Source: Wenzhouxiangella sp. XN24 (GTDB taxonomy: Bacteria; Pseudomonadota; Gammaproteobacteria; Steroidobacterales; XN24). From it: DNA of 64,000 nucleotides. Positions 52,866 to 64,000 of the stretch are shown piece after piece (the stretch's first letter is position 1; the number at the start of each line of letters is the position of its first letter). The stretch lies in NCBI RefSeq assembly GCF_011064545.1, contig NZ_JAAMFG010000034.1, forward strand, positions 372,001-436,000, read 5' to 3'. The notes beneath the pieces were generated by a model, which saw only the letters and a program-made list of their open reading frames with translations, was not told where the DNA came from and made no database searches. A program made the translations under genes and the position numbers.

Positions 52866-54950
52866 CTAAAGCGGCGCCAGGTCCCAGGCGAAGGCGAACG
52901 CGGCCAGCGACAGTGCGGCAACACCGGTCAGCGTTGCGCCGGCCAGCGTGCCGATACGTAACCCGGGCCCGGCTGAACGCGCCCGCCACACCTGGACGAT
53001 GGCCAGCAGGCCGAGCAACCCGGCCACCACGCTCAGCCAGGACGCCATGGCCGCGAGCGGGGCGAGCCCCGCGAGCAGCGCAAACTTCGAAATCTCGCTG
53101 GCCTGGTAGCCGGCCCAACCCATCAGTGCGGCGAACCCGAGCCCGCTCAGCGCTGCGAACCAGGCGAACCAACGCGCGCCGAAGGCCTGCACGACCCGAT
53201 CGTGAGCCGGCGTCCGGTCGATCGCGCGGCCGAGCCAACTCAGCGGGTAGGCGAAAAACGCGACCAGGAGCACGAGCAGCGAGGCACCCGCCCAGGCCCC
53301 GGGACCGGCCAGCGTCTTCGGCTCGTCAGCCGCCATGATGCCCGCAGTACGAATCGCGCGGGTCTCGAAAAGATCGAGATAGTCCGGTCGTTCCACGCCT
53401 TGCTCGAGACAGGAGGCGTCGAGCCCGGCGGGATCAGGGTTATCGAAAAAGGCGGTCAGTACGCCGCCGGCGCACGCGCTCATCGAGCGGGTCGGGCCAT
53501 GCCCGGCATAGGGGACTTCGATATAGCGGCCGTTGGAAAACCCGGGCGCGATGACGAGCGCCATCGCGGGCGGGGTCACCGGGTCCCAGCCGCCGTTGAC
53601 GATCAGCGCGGGAAGGCCGGACACGACGAGTGCATAGGCCTCTCGATTGCGCGGACCCAGGCCTTCTTCCTCGCAGACCTGGGCCTGGTAGGCGGCCCCT
53701 TCCGGCGTGAACACCAGGTCCCGGAAGCGCGGGTTTTCTTCCAGGTCGCTGGCCGCCACCCGGGCTGCCGCCGCGTAGTAGCCGTCATTGCACCGGATCG
53801 CGTTCGCCATGCCCTCGGACATTGGAACGCCCGCCGTCACGCCGCCGGCGCCGCCCGCGGCGAGCAGGTCGAAAACGGTCATGTCGCGTGTCTCGACCGC
53901 GGTGATGAGCGTATCCATGACGGCGGGAATGGCTGGATGCTCGTCCTGCTCGTACATCATGACAAAAGGCGCGAAAGCGAGGATCTCGCCGCCGAAGCGA
54001 ACCTTTCCTTCGGGAAACAGCTCGAGCTGATCAGTCTCCACGATCACGGGGTCGGCCTTGGCCCGCTCGAGCGCCGCGTCGAAACGCGCTTCCAGGTCGT
54101 CGCAGGCCGATGCGCCGTCGCAAGTGGAAACGATGTTCTCCAGCACGAGGTTGGCCCAGCGGCCGATCCGCATGAGATCACCGAGATCGTTCGGCACGAT
54201 GGCGTCGAGCACGATGGCGCGCACGCCTTCGGGATCCTCGCGCAGCAGCATCTGGCCCAGGTGTGAGCCGTAGGAAATACCCCAGACGTTCCACTGTTCC
54301 AGGCCCAGCGCCTCGCGCAGCGCCCGCACGTCACGGGCGTTCTCGATGGTGTTGTAGCCGGACAGGTCGATACCCGCCGCCGCCGCGGCCCGGAAGCAGG
54401 CCCGCATGCGTTCGCCCGTCTCGACCTCGGCCTCGTAAAGGCTCTCGGTCCACAGCGCCGCGCGGTTCGTGTCGCTGAAATGGGGACAGAAATCTCCACT
54501 CGCGCCGATGCCGCGCTGTTCGAGAATGTAGAGATCGCGATACTTGACCAGCTCATGCTCGCGCAGTCGCGCCACGTAGGGCCCCACGCCGACGCCGGGG
54601 CCGCCGGTGAGATAGATCACCGGGTCGTCGCGAATTTCCTTGTCCGCACCCGCTGCCGCGTTCGCGGCCTTTTCCGCGTCCAGGTCGTCTCCCGCGTCCG
54701 GGTCCCCGGTCGCCGCAATCCTGACGAAGTGAATCCGGATCAGGCGACTGTCCGGATCGGAGCGATTTTCCGGCACGGTGATGAAACCGCATTCGATTTC
54801 ACCGGGTTCGTAATCGATCTCGCCACGGAACGGACAGACGAGGTCGACCGGCCCGGGCAGGTCGCGCCAGGCAAGCGGTTCGGCGGGGTCCTGCGCGAAA
54901 GCCGCGGAAGCGGCCAGGGCCATGATGATACTGACCACTATTGCGCGCAA
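52866..54950 (-). CDS. Exported alpha/beta hydrolase (TAP-like) with C-terminal membrane domain
   Basis: A 694-aa protein. A signal peptide (1-19) precedes an alpha/beta hydrolase resembling Streptomyces tripeptidyl aminopeptidases and proline iminopeptidases: oxyanion region IYLTGGPGVGVGPY, EQRGIGASGDFCPHF, nucleophile elbow GISYGSHLGQ (about residue 224), and a TAP-like C-terminal catalytic part with NGGWDPVTPP (acid) and VPYAGHGPT (His). After about residue 555 come four hydrophobic helices, unusual for the family, which would tether the enzyme to the membrane. The start is TTG at 54950, which gives the best signal peptide; the ATG at 54923 is the alternative. It lies 10 bases after the TolB/TPR gene. 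Confidence 0.83.
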   Translation of the reverse strand: MRAIVVSIIMALAASAAFAQDPAEPLAWRDLPGPVDLVCPFRGEIDYEPGEIECGFITVPENRSDPDSRLIRIHFVRIAATGDPDAGDDLDAEKAANAAAGADKEIRDDPVIYLTGGPGVGVGPYVARLREHELVKYRDLYILEQRGIGASGDFCPHFSDTNRAALWTESLYEAEVETGERMRACFRAAAAAGIDLSGYNTIENARDVRALREALGLEQWNVWGISYGSHLGQMLLREDPEGVRAIVLDAIVPNDLGDLMRIGRWANLVLENIVSTCDGASACDDLEARFDAALERAKADPVIVETDQLELFPEGKVRFGGEILAFAPFVMMYEQDEHPAIPAVMDTLITAVETRDMTVFDLLAAGGAGGVTAGVPMSEGMANAIRCNDGYYAAAARVAASDLEENPRFRDLVFTPEGAAYQAQVCEEEGLGPRNREAYALVVSGLPALIVNGGWDPVTPPAMALVIAPGFSNGRYIEVPYAGHGPTRSMSACAGGVLTAFFDNPDPAGLDASCLEQGVERPDYLDLFETRAIRTAGIMAADEPKTLAGPGAWAGASLLVLLVAFFAYPLSWLGRAIDRTPAHDRVVQAFGARWFAWFAALSGLGFAALMGWAGYQASEISKFALLAGLAPLAAMASWLSVVAGLLGLLAIVQVWRARSAGPGLRIGTLAGATLTGVAALSLAAFAFAWDLAPL

Positions 54951-54960
54951 TGTCAGTGGG

Positions 54961-56598
54961 CTAGTGGATCTGCGCCATCATGGCGATGAAGCGAGTGTCC
55001 TCGCGCAGCGAGTCGAGGTCGGGGTCGGTCTCCAGCCAGGCCTTGTCGCCCCAGCCGTTCCGGACGGCGCGCTCCAGGAGTTCCATGGCGCGCTCGGTAT
55101 CCCCTTTCATGGCATAGAAACACGCCACGTTGTAAAGCACGACCGGCTCCTCCTGGTCGCGCCCGAGGGCGCGCTCGGCAAGCTCCTGCGCCTTGGCGAA
55201 TTCGCCTACGTTGGCGAACTGGTTGGCGCCGACATAAAGCGCCCGGGTGTCGTGAGGATTCATGTCCAGGTGTCGCTGGATCTGTTCCAGCGAGGCCAAC
55301 CGGGCCTTCATCTCGTCGTGCTTGCGGCCGAGGGAGGCATAGCTCTGGGCGATGAAGATCGGCGCCTGGTAGTCGGCCGGGTTCACTTCCATGGCCTTCT
55401 TGTACATCTCGATGGCTTTCTCGAACTCGCCCTTGGACGACCAGGCGAGCCCGAAGTAGTAGTACGGCTCCCACAGGTTCGGATTGAGCTCGATCGCCCG
55501 GCTGAATTCGCGCTCCGCCGCCTCGTAGTCGTCGCTGATGAACATGGCCAGGCCGTGCGAGGCGCGCGCTTCCGCGGAGTCCGGATCCAGCGCGACGGCT
55601 TTCTCGCTCGCCTCCACCGCCTTGCGCACGTTCTCCTGCGTCGCCTCGGCGTAGCGGTACAAGTGGGAATACGCATCGCCGATGCCGGCATAGGCCAGCG
55701 CGTACTTGTCGTCGAGCAGGATCGCCTGCTCGAACATCTGCACCGCGCACTCGTAGTCCCGGCGCGTCATGGTGTACATGTAGCTGCGCCCGCGAAGGTA
55801 ATAGTCGTAGGCCTTGGCGTCCGAGGTCGAGACCACCTGGATCGCGCGCCTTTCTTTCGGCGTCAACGTCATCTGCAGCGCATCGACGATACTCTGGGCG
55901 ATGTCGTCCTCGATCTGGAAGACGTCTTTCAGTTCGCGATCGTAGGTCTCCGACCAGAGGTGCGAATCGGTGGCCGCATCGATGAGCTGCGCCGTGATGC
56001 GGACGCGGTCGCCGGCGCGGCGGACACTGCCTTCGAGCACCGTGCTGACACCGAGCGTCGCCGCCACTTCGGGAATCCCCACGGACTTACCCTTGAAAAT
56101 GAACGAGGAGGTGCGCGAGGCGACCCGCAATTGCGGCAGCTTCACCAGCAGGTTGAGGATCTCCTCGGCGATGCCGTCGCTGAAATACTCGTTCTCCGCG
56201 CTGCCGCTCATGTTCATGAACGGCAGCACCGCAATCGACTTTCTCGCGTCCTCAGGGCGGGCGGCCGGCGGTGGCTTCGCCACGGGTGCGGCGGCAACCG
56301 CGGATGAAGGGGGTTCGGCGGGTTCTGCAGCGCTCTTCGGCGGCGTGCGGTGCACCCCGCCGGGCCCCAGGTCGAATGCCCAGGCCAGCGAAACGGCGAG
56401 CAGGAAACCGAGCACCACCAGGGCGGTCACGAGCGTGACGGACCAGTCCGGGAGATTGAGGTTGGGAAGGACGGTCGACGCGACCTCGATGACCACCCAG
56501 CCGCCGATCGCATAGAGGACGATGACCCTGATGACGCGCCGACGTTTCAGCTCCGCAAACAGCTCGCCCACGCCCGATCTTTCGACACCGTCACTCAT
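54961..56598 (-). CDS. Membrane-anchored TolB-like domain protein with TPR repeats
   Basis: A 545-aa protein with two N-terminal membrane helices (about 22-45 and 52-76), a Pro/Ala-rich linker (about 85-115), a FlgO/TolB N-terminal-like domain starting SIAVLPFMNMSGSAENEYFSDGIAEEIL (about 120-250), and tetratricopeptide repeats to the end (for example YALAYAGIGDAYSHLYRYAEA and LWEPYYYFGLAWSSKGEFEKAIEMYKKAM). In many proteins of this layout the N-terminus carries a cyclase or DNA-binding output domain; here it is only a membrane anchor. The role is probably partner binding at the membrane. It precedes the exported hydrolase gene by 10 bases. Confidence 0.85.
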   Translation of the reverse strand: MSDGVERSGVGELFAELKRRRVIRVIVLYAIGGWVVIEVASTVLPNLNLPDWSVTLVTALVVLGFLLAVSLAWAFDLGPGGVHRTPPKSAAEPAEPPSSAVAAAPVAKPPPAARPEDARKSIAVLPFMNMSGSAENEYFSDGIAEEILNLLVKLPQLRVASRTSSFIFKGKSVGIPEVAATLGVSTVLEGSVRRAGDRVRITAQLIDAATDSHLWSETYDRELKDVFQIEDDIAQSIVDALQMTLTPKERRAIQVVSTSDAKAYDYYLRGRSYMYTMTRRDYECAVQMFEQAILLDDKYALAYAGIGDAYSHLYRYAEATQENVRKAVEASEKAVALDPDSAEARASHGLAMFISDDYEAAEREFSRAIELNPNLWEPYYYFGLAWSSKGEFEKAIEMYKKAMEVNPADYQAPIFIAQSYASLGRKHDEMKARLASLEQIQRHLDMNPHDTRALYVGANQFANVGEFAKAQELAERALGRDQEEPVVLYNVACFYAMKGDTERAMELLERAVRNGWGDKAWLETDPDLDSLREDTRFIAMMAQIH

Positions 56599-56656
56599 CG
56601 CTCACGCCTCCCGCGCGCAGCACAAAAGGCATCATACATAGTTTGCCGGCAATGAG

Positions 56657-59484
<2,828 letters not shown>

Positions 59485-59540
59485 CTATCCAAGCCGGGGA
59501 ACGCTTGTTGTACCATTTGGGCCAGCCTCGGAGCCCCCAG

Positions 59541-61199
59541 ATGACTCGCATATCCATCACCGACTACGCTTTCCTGTTGACCGAGACGGCCGACAGCCCG
59601 CGCCACGTGGGTTCGCTGCAGATATTCCGTCCGCCCGAGGGCTACGCCGGGGACTTCGTCGGGGACCTGATCGAGACGCTGCGTCGGCACAAGGTCGGCA
59701 AGCCGTTCAACCAGCGGCTCAAGGTATCGCTTACCGGCATGGCGCAGTGGGTCCCGGACCGGAACTTCGACCTCGACTACCATGTGCGCCGTTCCGCCCT
59801 TCCCGCGCCGGGAAGCCGCCGGCAGCTCGCCGACCTGGCATCCCGGCTGCATGCCTTCATGCTCGATCGCGAGCATCCGCTCTGGGAACTCCATTTCGTG
59901 GAGGGCCTGGACGACGGCTGTTTCGCGATCTACACGAAAATCCACCATGCCTATTGCGATGGTGCGACGCTGGTGCGGCTCGCCAACGCTTCGCTCAGCG
60001 AGGACCCGAACGATCCGGAGGTCCGTGCTTTCTGGCAGATGACAGGTGGTGCCGGGGAGCATCCGGAACGCGATATACGTGCTGCACTCAGCGGCATCGG
60101 GGGCGGCGTCAAGGCTGCGCTGGTGATGAGCAAGGAATTGTCCGGCATCGCCGGGAAGATGGCGCTGGACCGGCTCGGCATGCGCAAATCGGCGCTCGAG
60201 GTGCCGTTCACGGCGCCGCGCACCGCCCTCAACGGCCACATCACCCGGGCGCGTCGCATCGCCGGCGGCAGCCTGGAGATCGAGCGGCTGAAGGCGGCGG
60301 CCCGCCTGACCGGCACCACGCTGAACGACGTCATCGTCACCTTGTGCGACATCTCGCTGCGGCGCTACCTGGCGCGCTATGCCGAGCTGCCGCGCAGCCC
60401 GCTCGTGGCCCAGCTCCCGGTCAACCTGCGTCGCCAGGGCGAAAACAGCTCGACCAACATCCTCGGCATCATCCCGGTGCGCCTCGCCGGCGTAAGCCGC
60501 AATCCGCTCAAGCGCCTGCGCGAGGTACACCGGTCCACCACCGAGATGAAAGATGCGCTGTTCGCCCTGTCGCGCGAAACGGTGATGGCCTATACGCTGC
60601 TGATCCAGGGCGCCGCCGTGGTCGGCGACATCCTGCACGTATCCGGCCTCATGCCGCCGGCGGGCAACATCCTGATCTCCAATCTCCCCGGCTCGCCGGT
60701 CAAGCTCTACCTGCGCGGCGCGCGGCTCGAGGAAATTTTCCCCATCTCCACGATCCCCCCGGACATGGTGATGAACATCACGGTGTTCAGCTACGCGGGC
60801 AAGATGTTCTTCGGCATGATCGCGGGCTACGAAGCCATGCCTCACCTGCCCGAGATGCGCACCTACATGTACGAGGCGCTGGAGGCGCTGGAACATGAGA
60901 TCGAGGCGCTGCTGGAGGGCTCGCCCGCAGACGACGCGGCGGCCGCGGCGGGTCCGGCCGGCGCGATCGCCGGCAAGGGGCAGCCTGGTTCCACGACTGC
61001 TGCGCCAACGCCCCGCCGCAGCCCGGCCCGCAGGAAGACGCGCAGCAAGACACCGGCACGCAAGCCGCCGGCCGCGAAGAAACCGGCCGCGCGCACTGCG
61101 CCGCCTGCACAGAAATCACCGGCCCGGGCCATGCCGGCGGCGAAAAAGCCTGCAAAACGCAAGGCCGCCGCCAAGAAAAAGCCTTCGCCTGCGCAATGA
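59541..61199 (+). CDS. Wax ester synthase / diacylglycerol acyltransferase with basic C-terminal tail
   Basis: A 552-aa WS/DGAT that makes storage wax esters or triacylglycerol from acyl-CoA. The catalytic HHxxxDG is HHAYCDG at residues 135-141; PLVAQLPVNLRRQG and NILISNLPGSPVKLYL are family blocks. The catalytic part ends near residue 460. The last 80 or so residues are a low-complexity Lys/Ala/Pro/Arg tail with repeated AAKKPA-like units, like histone H1 or AlgP. The ATG at 59541 follows GGAG. Its stop overlaps tatD as ATGA. Confidence 0.93.
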   Translation: MTRISITDYAFLLTETADSPRHVGSLQIFRPPEGYAGDFVGDLIETLRRHKVGKPFNQRLKVSLTGMAQWVPDRNFDLDYHVRRSALPAPGSRRQLADLASRLHAFMLDREHPLWELHFVEGLDDGCFAIYTKIHHAYCDGATLVRLANASLSEDPNDPEVRAFWQMTGGAGEHPERDIRAALSGIGGGVKAALVMSKELSGIAGKMALDRLGMRKSALEVPFTAPRTALNGHITRARRIAGGSLEIERLKAAARLTGTTLNDVIVTLCDISLRRYLARYAELPRSPLVAQLPVNLRRQGENSSTNILGIIPVRLAGVSRNPLKRLREVHRSTTEMKDALFALSRETVMAYTLLIQGAAVVGDILHVSGLMPPAGNILISNLPGSPVKLYLRGARLEEIFPISTIPPDMVMNITVFSYAGKMFFGMIAGYEAMPHLPEMRTYMYEALEALEHEIEALLEGSPADDAAAAAGPAGAIAGKGQPGSTTAAPTPRRSPARRKTRSKTPARKPPAAKKPAARTAPPAQKSPARAMPAAKKPAKRKAAAKKKPSPAQ

Positions 61200-61978
61200 C
61201 GCTGGTCGATATCGGGGTCAACCTCGCCCACGACAGCTTCGACGGCGACCGCGACGCGGTGATCGGCCGGGCCCGGGAAGCCGGCGTGGCCCGCATGATC
61301 ATCACCGGCAGCTCGCTGGCGTCCAGCGCTGCCGCGCTGCGCCTGGCGAGGCAGGATCCGGGACTGTTCGCGACCATTGGCGTTCATCCGCATCATGCGA
61401 CCGAGCTTGGCGAGCACGAGGTACACGAACTCGAAGCGCTGCTCGCCGATGAAAAAGCGGTCGCGGTCGGCGAGTGCGGACTGGATTTCTTTCGCGACTT
61501 CTCGCCGCGCGACCGGCAGGAAGCGGCATTCCGCCTGCAGCTGGAACTCGCCATGCGCACGGGATTGCCGGTGTTTCTCCACCAGCGCGACGCGCACGAA
61601 CGATTCGTCGCCCTGCTCGACGAGTGCGGGACGCGCCTGCCGGCCGGCGTCGCGCACTGTTTCACCGGCGGTCCGGCCGAGCTGGAGGATTACCTCGAAC
61701 GCGGCCTCTACATCGGTGTGACCGGCTGGGTCTGCGACGAGCGCCGCGGCGACGCCCTGCGCGCCGCCGTCCGCCATTTGCCGCTCGACCGGGTGATGAT
61801 CGAGACCGATGCCCCCTATCTCTTGCCGCGCGACCTGCAGCCCCGTCCGCGCACGCGCCGCAACGAACCGGTCCACCTGCCTCATGTGCTGCAGGTTCTC
61901 GCCGGGCTGATGGACGTGTCCCCGCAGGAACTCGCCGCCGCCAGCACGCGCAACGCGGAGGCCTTGTTCGGTCTCTAG
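61196..61978 (+). CDS. tatD: TatD-type metal-dependent deoxyribonuclease
   Basis: A 260-aa TIM-barrel hydrolase close to E. coli TatD itself: it begins DIGVNLAHDSFDGDRDAV and keeps GVHPHHA, GECGLDFFRDFSPRDRQ, HQRDAHERF, HCFTGG, YIGVTGWVCDERRG, and ETDAPYLLPRDL. TatD is a 3'-5' exonuclease of repair and RNA quality control. The metal ligands Glu (GECGLD), His (HQRDA, HCF) and Asp (ETDAPY) are present. The start overlaps the acyltransferase stop by ATGA, so the two are translationally coupled. Confidence 0.95.
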   Translation: MTLVDIGVNLAHDSFDGDRDAVIGRAREAGVARMIITGSSLASSAAALRLARQDPGLFATIGVHPHHATELGEHEVHELEALLADEKAVAVGECGLDFFRDFSPRDRQEAAFRLQLELAMRTGLPVFLHQRDAHERFVALLDECGTRLPAGVAHCFTGGPAELEDYLERGLYIGVTGWVCDERRGDALRAAVRHLPLDRVMIETDAPYLLPRDLQPRPRTRRNEPVHLPHVLQVLAGLMDVSPQELAAASTRNAEALFGL

Positions 61979-62021
61979 TACAATGCAGCGAAACGACACG
62001 AACGGCCAAGGGAGCCCCTCC

Positions 62022-63449
62022 ATGGACCACGCCAGGATCATCGCTTTGACGGACCAGATCTGGGACGAGACCATCGTGCCGACGCTCTGCGATTACGTCC
62101 GTATTCCCAACAAGTCGCCCAACTTCGATCCGGACTGGGAAAAACACGGCTACATGGACGAGGCGGCCGAACTGCTGGCCGAGTGGTGCCGGCAGCAGCC
62201 GATCGCCGGCATGTCCGTGGAGATCGTGCGTCTCGAGGGCCGCACCCCCGTGCTCTTCATCGAGGTGGCGGGACAGAACGACGACACCGTCCTGTTGTAC
62301 GGCCACCTCGACAAGCAACCGGAGTTCGACGGCTGGAGCGACGGGCTGTCGCCGTGGGAGCCCGTGATCCGCGACGGCAAGCTCTATGGCCGCGGCGGCG
62401 CCGACGACGGCTATGCCGTGTTCGGCTCCTTGACCGCCATTCGCGCATTGCAGGACCAGGGCATCCCGCATGCCCGGTGCGTGATCCTGATTGAGGGCTG
62501 CGAAGAGAGCGGGAGCTTCGACCTGCCGCACTACATAGATCATCTCGAGGACCGGATCGGCACGCCGAGCCTGGTGGTATGCCTCGATGCGGAATGCGGC
62601 AACTACGACCAGCTCTGGTGCACGACGTCCCTGCGAGGCAACCTGGTCGGCACGCTCAAGGCGTCCGTGCTCACCGAGGGCGTGCATTCGGGCGGTGCGA
62701 GCGGCATCGTGCCCTCGAGCTTCCGCGTCATGCGCCTGCTGCTGGACCGCATCGAGGATCCGGCCACGGGGAGCAGTCCGCTGGCCGAACTGACCGGGGA
62801 GATCCCGTCCGCGCGACACGAACAGGCCGTCGCCGCAGCCGCCGTGCTGGGCGAAGGGGTCCATCGCCGTTTCCCCTGGGCCGGAAACACGCGCCCGGTG
62901 GCGACCGACCCGGTGGAACTGCTGCTGAACAACACCTGGCGGCCGACGCTGTCGGTCACGGGCGCGGACGGCCTGCCCGCCAGCGGATCCGCCGGCAACA
63001 CGCTGCGGCCGTGGACGGCGCTCAAGCTGTCTTTCCGTCTCCCGCCGACGGTCGACCCCGAGGCGGCCGCCAGCGCGGTGAAGCGCACGCTGGAGACCGA
63101 TCCGCCGCTCGGCGCAGAGGTCGAATTCGAGGTGGATTCCGCCATGGGCGGCTGGAACGCGCCGCCCGTGGCGCCCTGGCTCGCCGATTCCATGCAACGC
63201 GCTTCGCAGGCGTTTTTCGGCAAGCCTGCGCTGTACATGGGCACCGGCGGCAGCATTCCCTTCATGGGCATGCTCGGCGAGAAATTCCCCGGCGTACAGT
63301 TCCTCGTCACGGGCGTGCTCGGACCCAACTCGAATGCGCATGGCCCCAACGAGTTTTTGCACATCGCCAAGGGCAAGCGGGTCACGGCCTGTGTCGCCCA
63401 GGTGCTCGCGGATCATTTCGAACGGGAGAAGGTCGCGGTCGCCGCCTGA
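62022..63449 (+). CDS. M20-family metallopeptidase
   Basis: A 475-aa di-zinc peptidase of the M20 family, cytoplasmic with no signal. Ligands are visible in order: His in YGHLDKQP, the bridging Asp in GADDGY, Glu-Glu in EGCEESGS, Asp in VCLDAECG, and His in NAHGPNEFLH. A dimerisation lid domain (about 195-325, with TEGVHSGGASG) interrupts the catalytic domain. The ATG at 62022 follows AAGGGAGCC; the frame's earlier Met at 61983 lacks such a site. It probably cleaves di- or tripeptides (carnosinase/PepV group). It follows tatD by 43 bases. Confidence 0.9.
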   Translation: MDHARIIALTDQIWDETIVPTLCDYVRIPNKSPNFDPDWEKHGYMDEAAELLAEWCRQQPIAGMSVEIVRLEGRTPVLFIEVAGQNDDTVLLYGHLDKQPEFDGWSDGLSPWEPVIRDGKLYGRGGADDGYAVFGSLTAIRALQDQGIPHARCVILIEGCEESGSFDLPHYIDHLEDRIGTPSLVVCLDAECGNYDQLWCTTSLRGNLVGTLKASVLTEGVHSGGASGIVPSSFRVMRLLLDRIEDPATGSSPLAELTGEIPSARHEQAVAAAAVLGEGVHRRFPWAGNTRPVATDPVELLLNNTWRPTLSVTGADGLPASGSAGNTLRPWTALKLSFRLPPTVDPEAAASAVKRTLETDPPLGAEVEFEVDSAMGGWNAPPVAPWLADSMQRASQAFFGKPALYMGTGGSIPFMGMLGEKFPGVQFLVTGVLGPNSNAHGPNEFLHIAKGKRVTACVAQVLADHFEREKVAVAA

Positions 63450-63472
63450 GGCTTGCCGGTCCTCGCATCACC

Positions 63473-64000
63473 TCAGAGTGCGCGGACCGAGGACTTGAGC
63501 GTGTCCCAGGCGCCCGCCATCTTCTGCGGCGGCCGGCCGGTGCAGGCCGGGAACTCCGCGAGCAGGTCGTCCTGCAGCAGGACGCCGGGCGGGCGTGAAC
63601 CGGCAATTTCCACGGCGCCCACCAGCAACACGCGCCCGGAAACCGGAACCGTCGGCACGATCGCATGCACGGCGTGACGCCTCGCTCTCAGGCCGGGCAT
63701 GGGATTCTCGATCACTTTGCGATGCACGCCATCGAGTACGGTCCAGCGATCCAGCTGTTCGCCCCAGAACAGGGTGCCCGCGGCCCGTCGTACCTCCAGC
63801 ACCAGGATGCCCCGCTGCGTCAGCAGGGCGAGATCGACGTGGATCTCGCCGTCCACCTCGTCCGGCACGACCACGTCGCGGAGCTGTTCCCAGGCAATCT
63901 TGCGCAGCAGGCGATCGAGGCGATGGCGGCGACGACGCACGAGCAACACGGCGGCCGCCAGCGCGAACAACAGGCAGGCCGCGCCGAGGCCGAGCAGCCA
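63473..64000 (-). CDS. NERD-domain protein, 5' end cut by the window edge
   Basis: At least 175 codons read from the window edge to a stop at 63473. An N-terminal hydrophobic stretch (LLGLGAACLLFALAAAVLLV) followed by RRRRHRLDRLLRK suggests a membrane anchor with a basic cytoplasmic edge. Then comes a NERD-like nuclease-related domain: DEVDGEIHVDLALLTQRGILVLEVRRAAGTLFWGEQLDRW. The usual acidic and EVK-type catalytic residues are partly visible (the D in HVDLAL and the E-V-R of VLEVR, where family members usually have EVK), so catalytic competence is unclear. It is convergent with the M20 peptidase gene. Confidence 0.7.
   Translation of the reverse strand, partial: WLLGLGAACLLFALAAAVLLVRRRRHRLDRLLRKIAWEQLRDVVVPDEVDGEIHVDLALLTQRGILVLEVRRAAGTLFWGEQLDRWTVLDGVHRKVIENPMPGLRARRHAVHAIVPTVPVSGRVLLVGAVEIAGSRPPGVLLQDDLLAEFPACTGRPPQKMAGAWDTLKSSVRAL

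Overview
The window looks like a chromosome segment of a GC-rich, aerobic, heterotrophic gammaproteobacterium. The closest feel is to Woeseiales- or Xanthomonadales-like lineages, but that placement is an impression from gene content and not a result. The support is a gammaproteobacterial TatD, HrpA, FadH and MnmA set, an E. coli-like tRNA-Gly(GCC), short intergenic gaps and many 4-base start/stop overlaps (ATGA, GTGA, TTGA).

Left part, about 1-10,180: an accessory-looking stretch with visibly lower GC than the rest. Seven genes run on the minus strand (TetR regulator, FAD monooxygenase, exported serine hydrolase, exported ABM-type monooxygenase, DUF1203 protein, AraC/GyrI-like regulator, class D beta-lactamase). 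Divergent from the TetR gene is a dienelactone-hydrolase-family gene, and between the two lies a near-perfect palindrome that is a good candidate operator. A hypothetical secreted protein and the alkylation-repair regulator Ada follow. The stretch ends at a tRNA-Gly gene with a strong terminator; the tRNA 3' end faces the accessory side, as at many island insertion sites, although no integrase or duplicated att site is visible.

Right part, about 10,180-64,000: dense core-like genome. In order: pgsA-uvrC-family 5 uracil-DNA glycosylase; isocitrate dehydrogenase; a four-gene operon of an isoaspartate methyltransferase/erythromycin-esterase fusion with a complete RND efflux system; the glyoxylate shunt pair aceB-aceA; a thioredoxin-TPR protein and an M28 peptidase; class II DAHP synthase; a two-gene lysine-degradation unit (saccharopine/lysine-6-dehydrogenase-like protein and an ALDH7-type dehydrogenase); a short asparaginase-domain protein; the NfeD-slipin membrane pair; DegV; the run fumC-nudL-mazG-hrpA; purB, a GNAT fusion and mnmA; aconitase, a sirtuin and a divergent Nramp-like transporter; a hydrolase with a C-terminal membrane domain and a membrane-anchored TolB-like/TPR protein; FadH with a YgjP-like metalloprotease; a wax-ester-synthase/DGAT with a basic tail, followed by tatD; an M20 peptidase; and a NERD-domain gene cut by the right edge.

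Taken together, the core half serves central carbon flow (acnA, icd, aceA, aceB, fumC), lipid storage and beta-oxidation (WS/DGAT, fadH), lysine and peptide use, and DNA/RNA maintenance. The left half looks specialised for modifying or surviving small toxic molecules. I saw no CRISPR array, no intact mobile element and no rRNA. No single locus is clearly a new system; the best leads are the TetR operator with its surrounding modification genes, the Pcm-esterase fusion inside the efflux operon, and several domain fusions.
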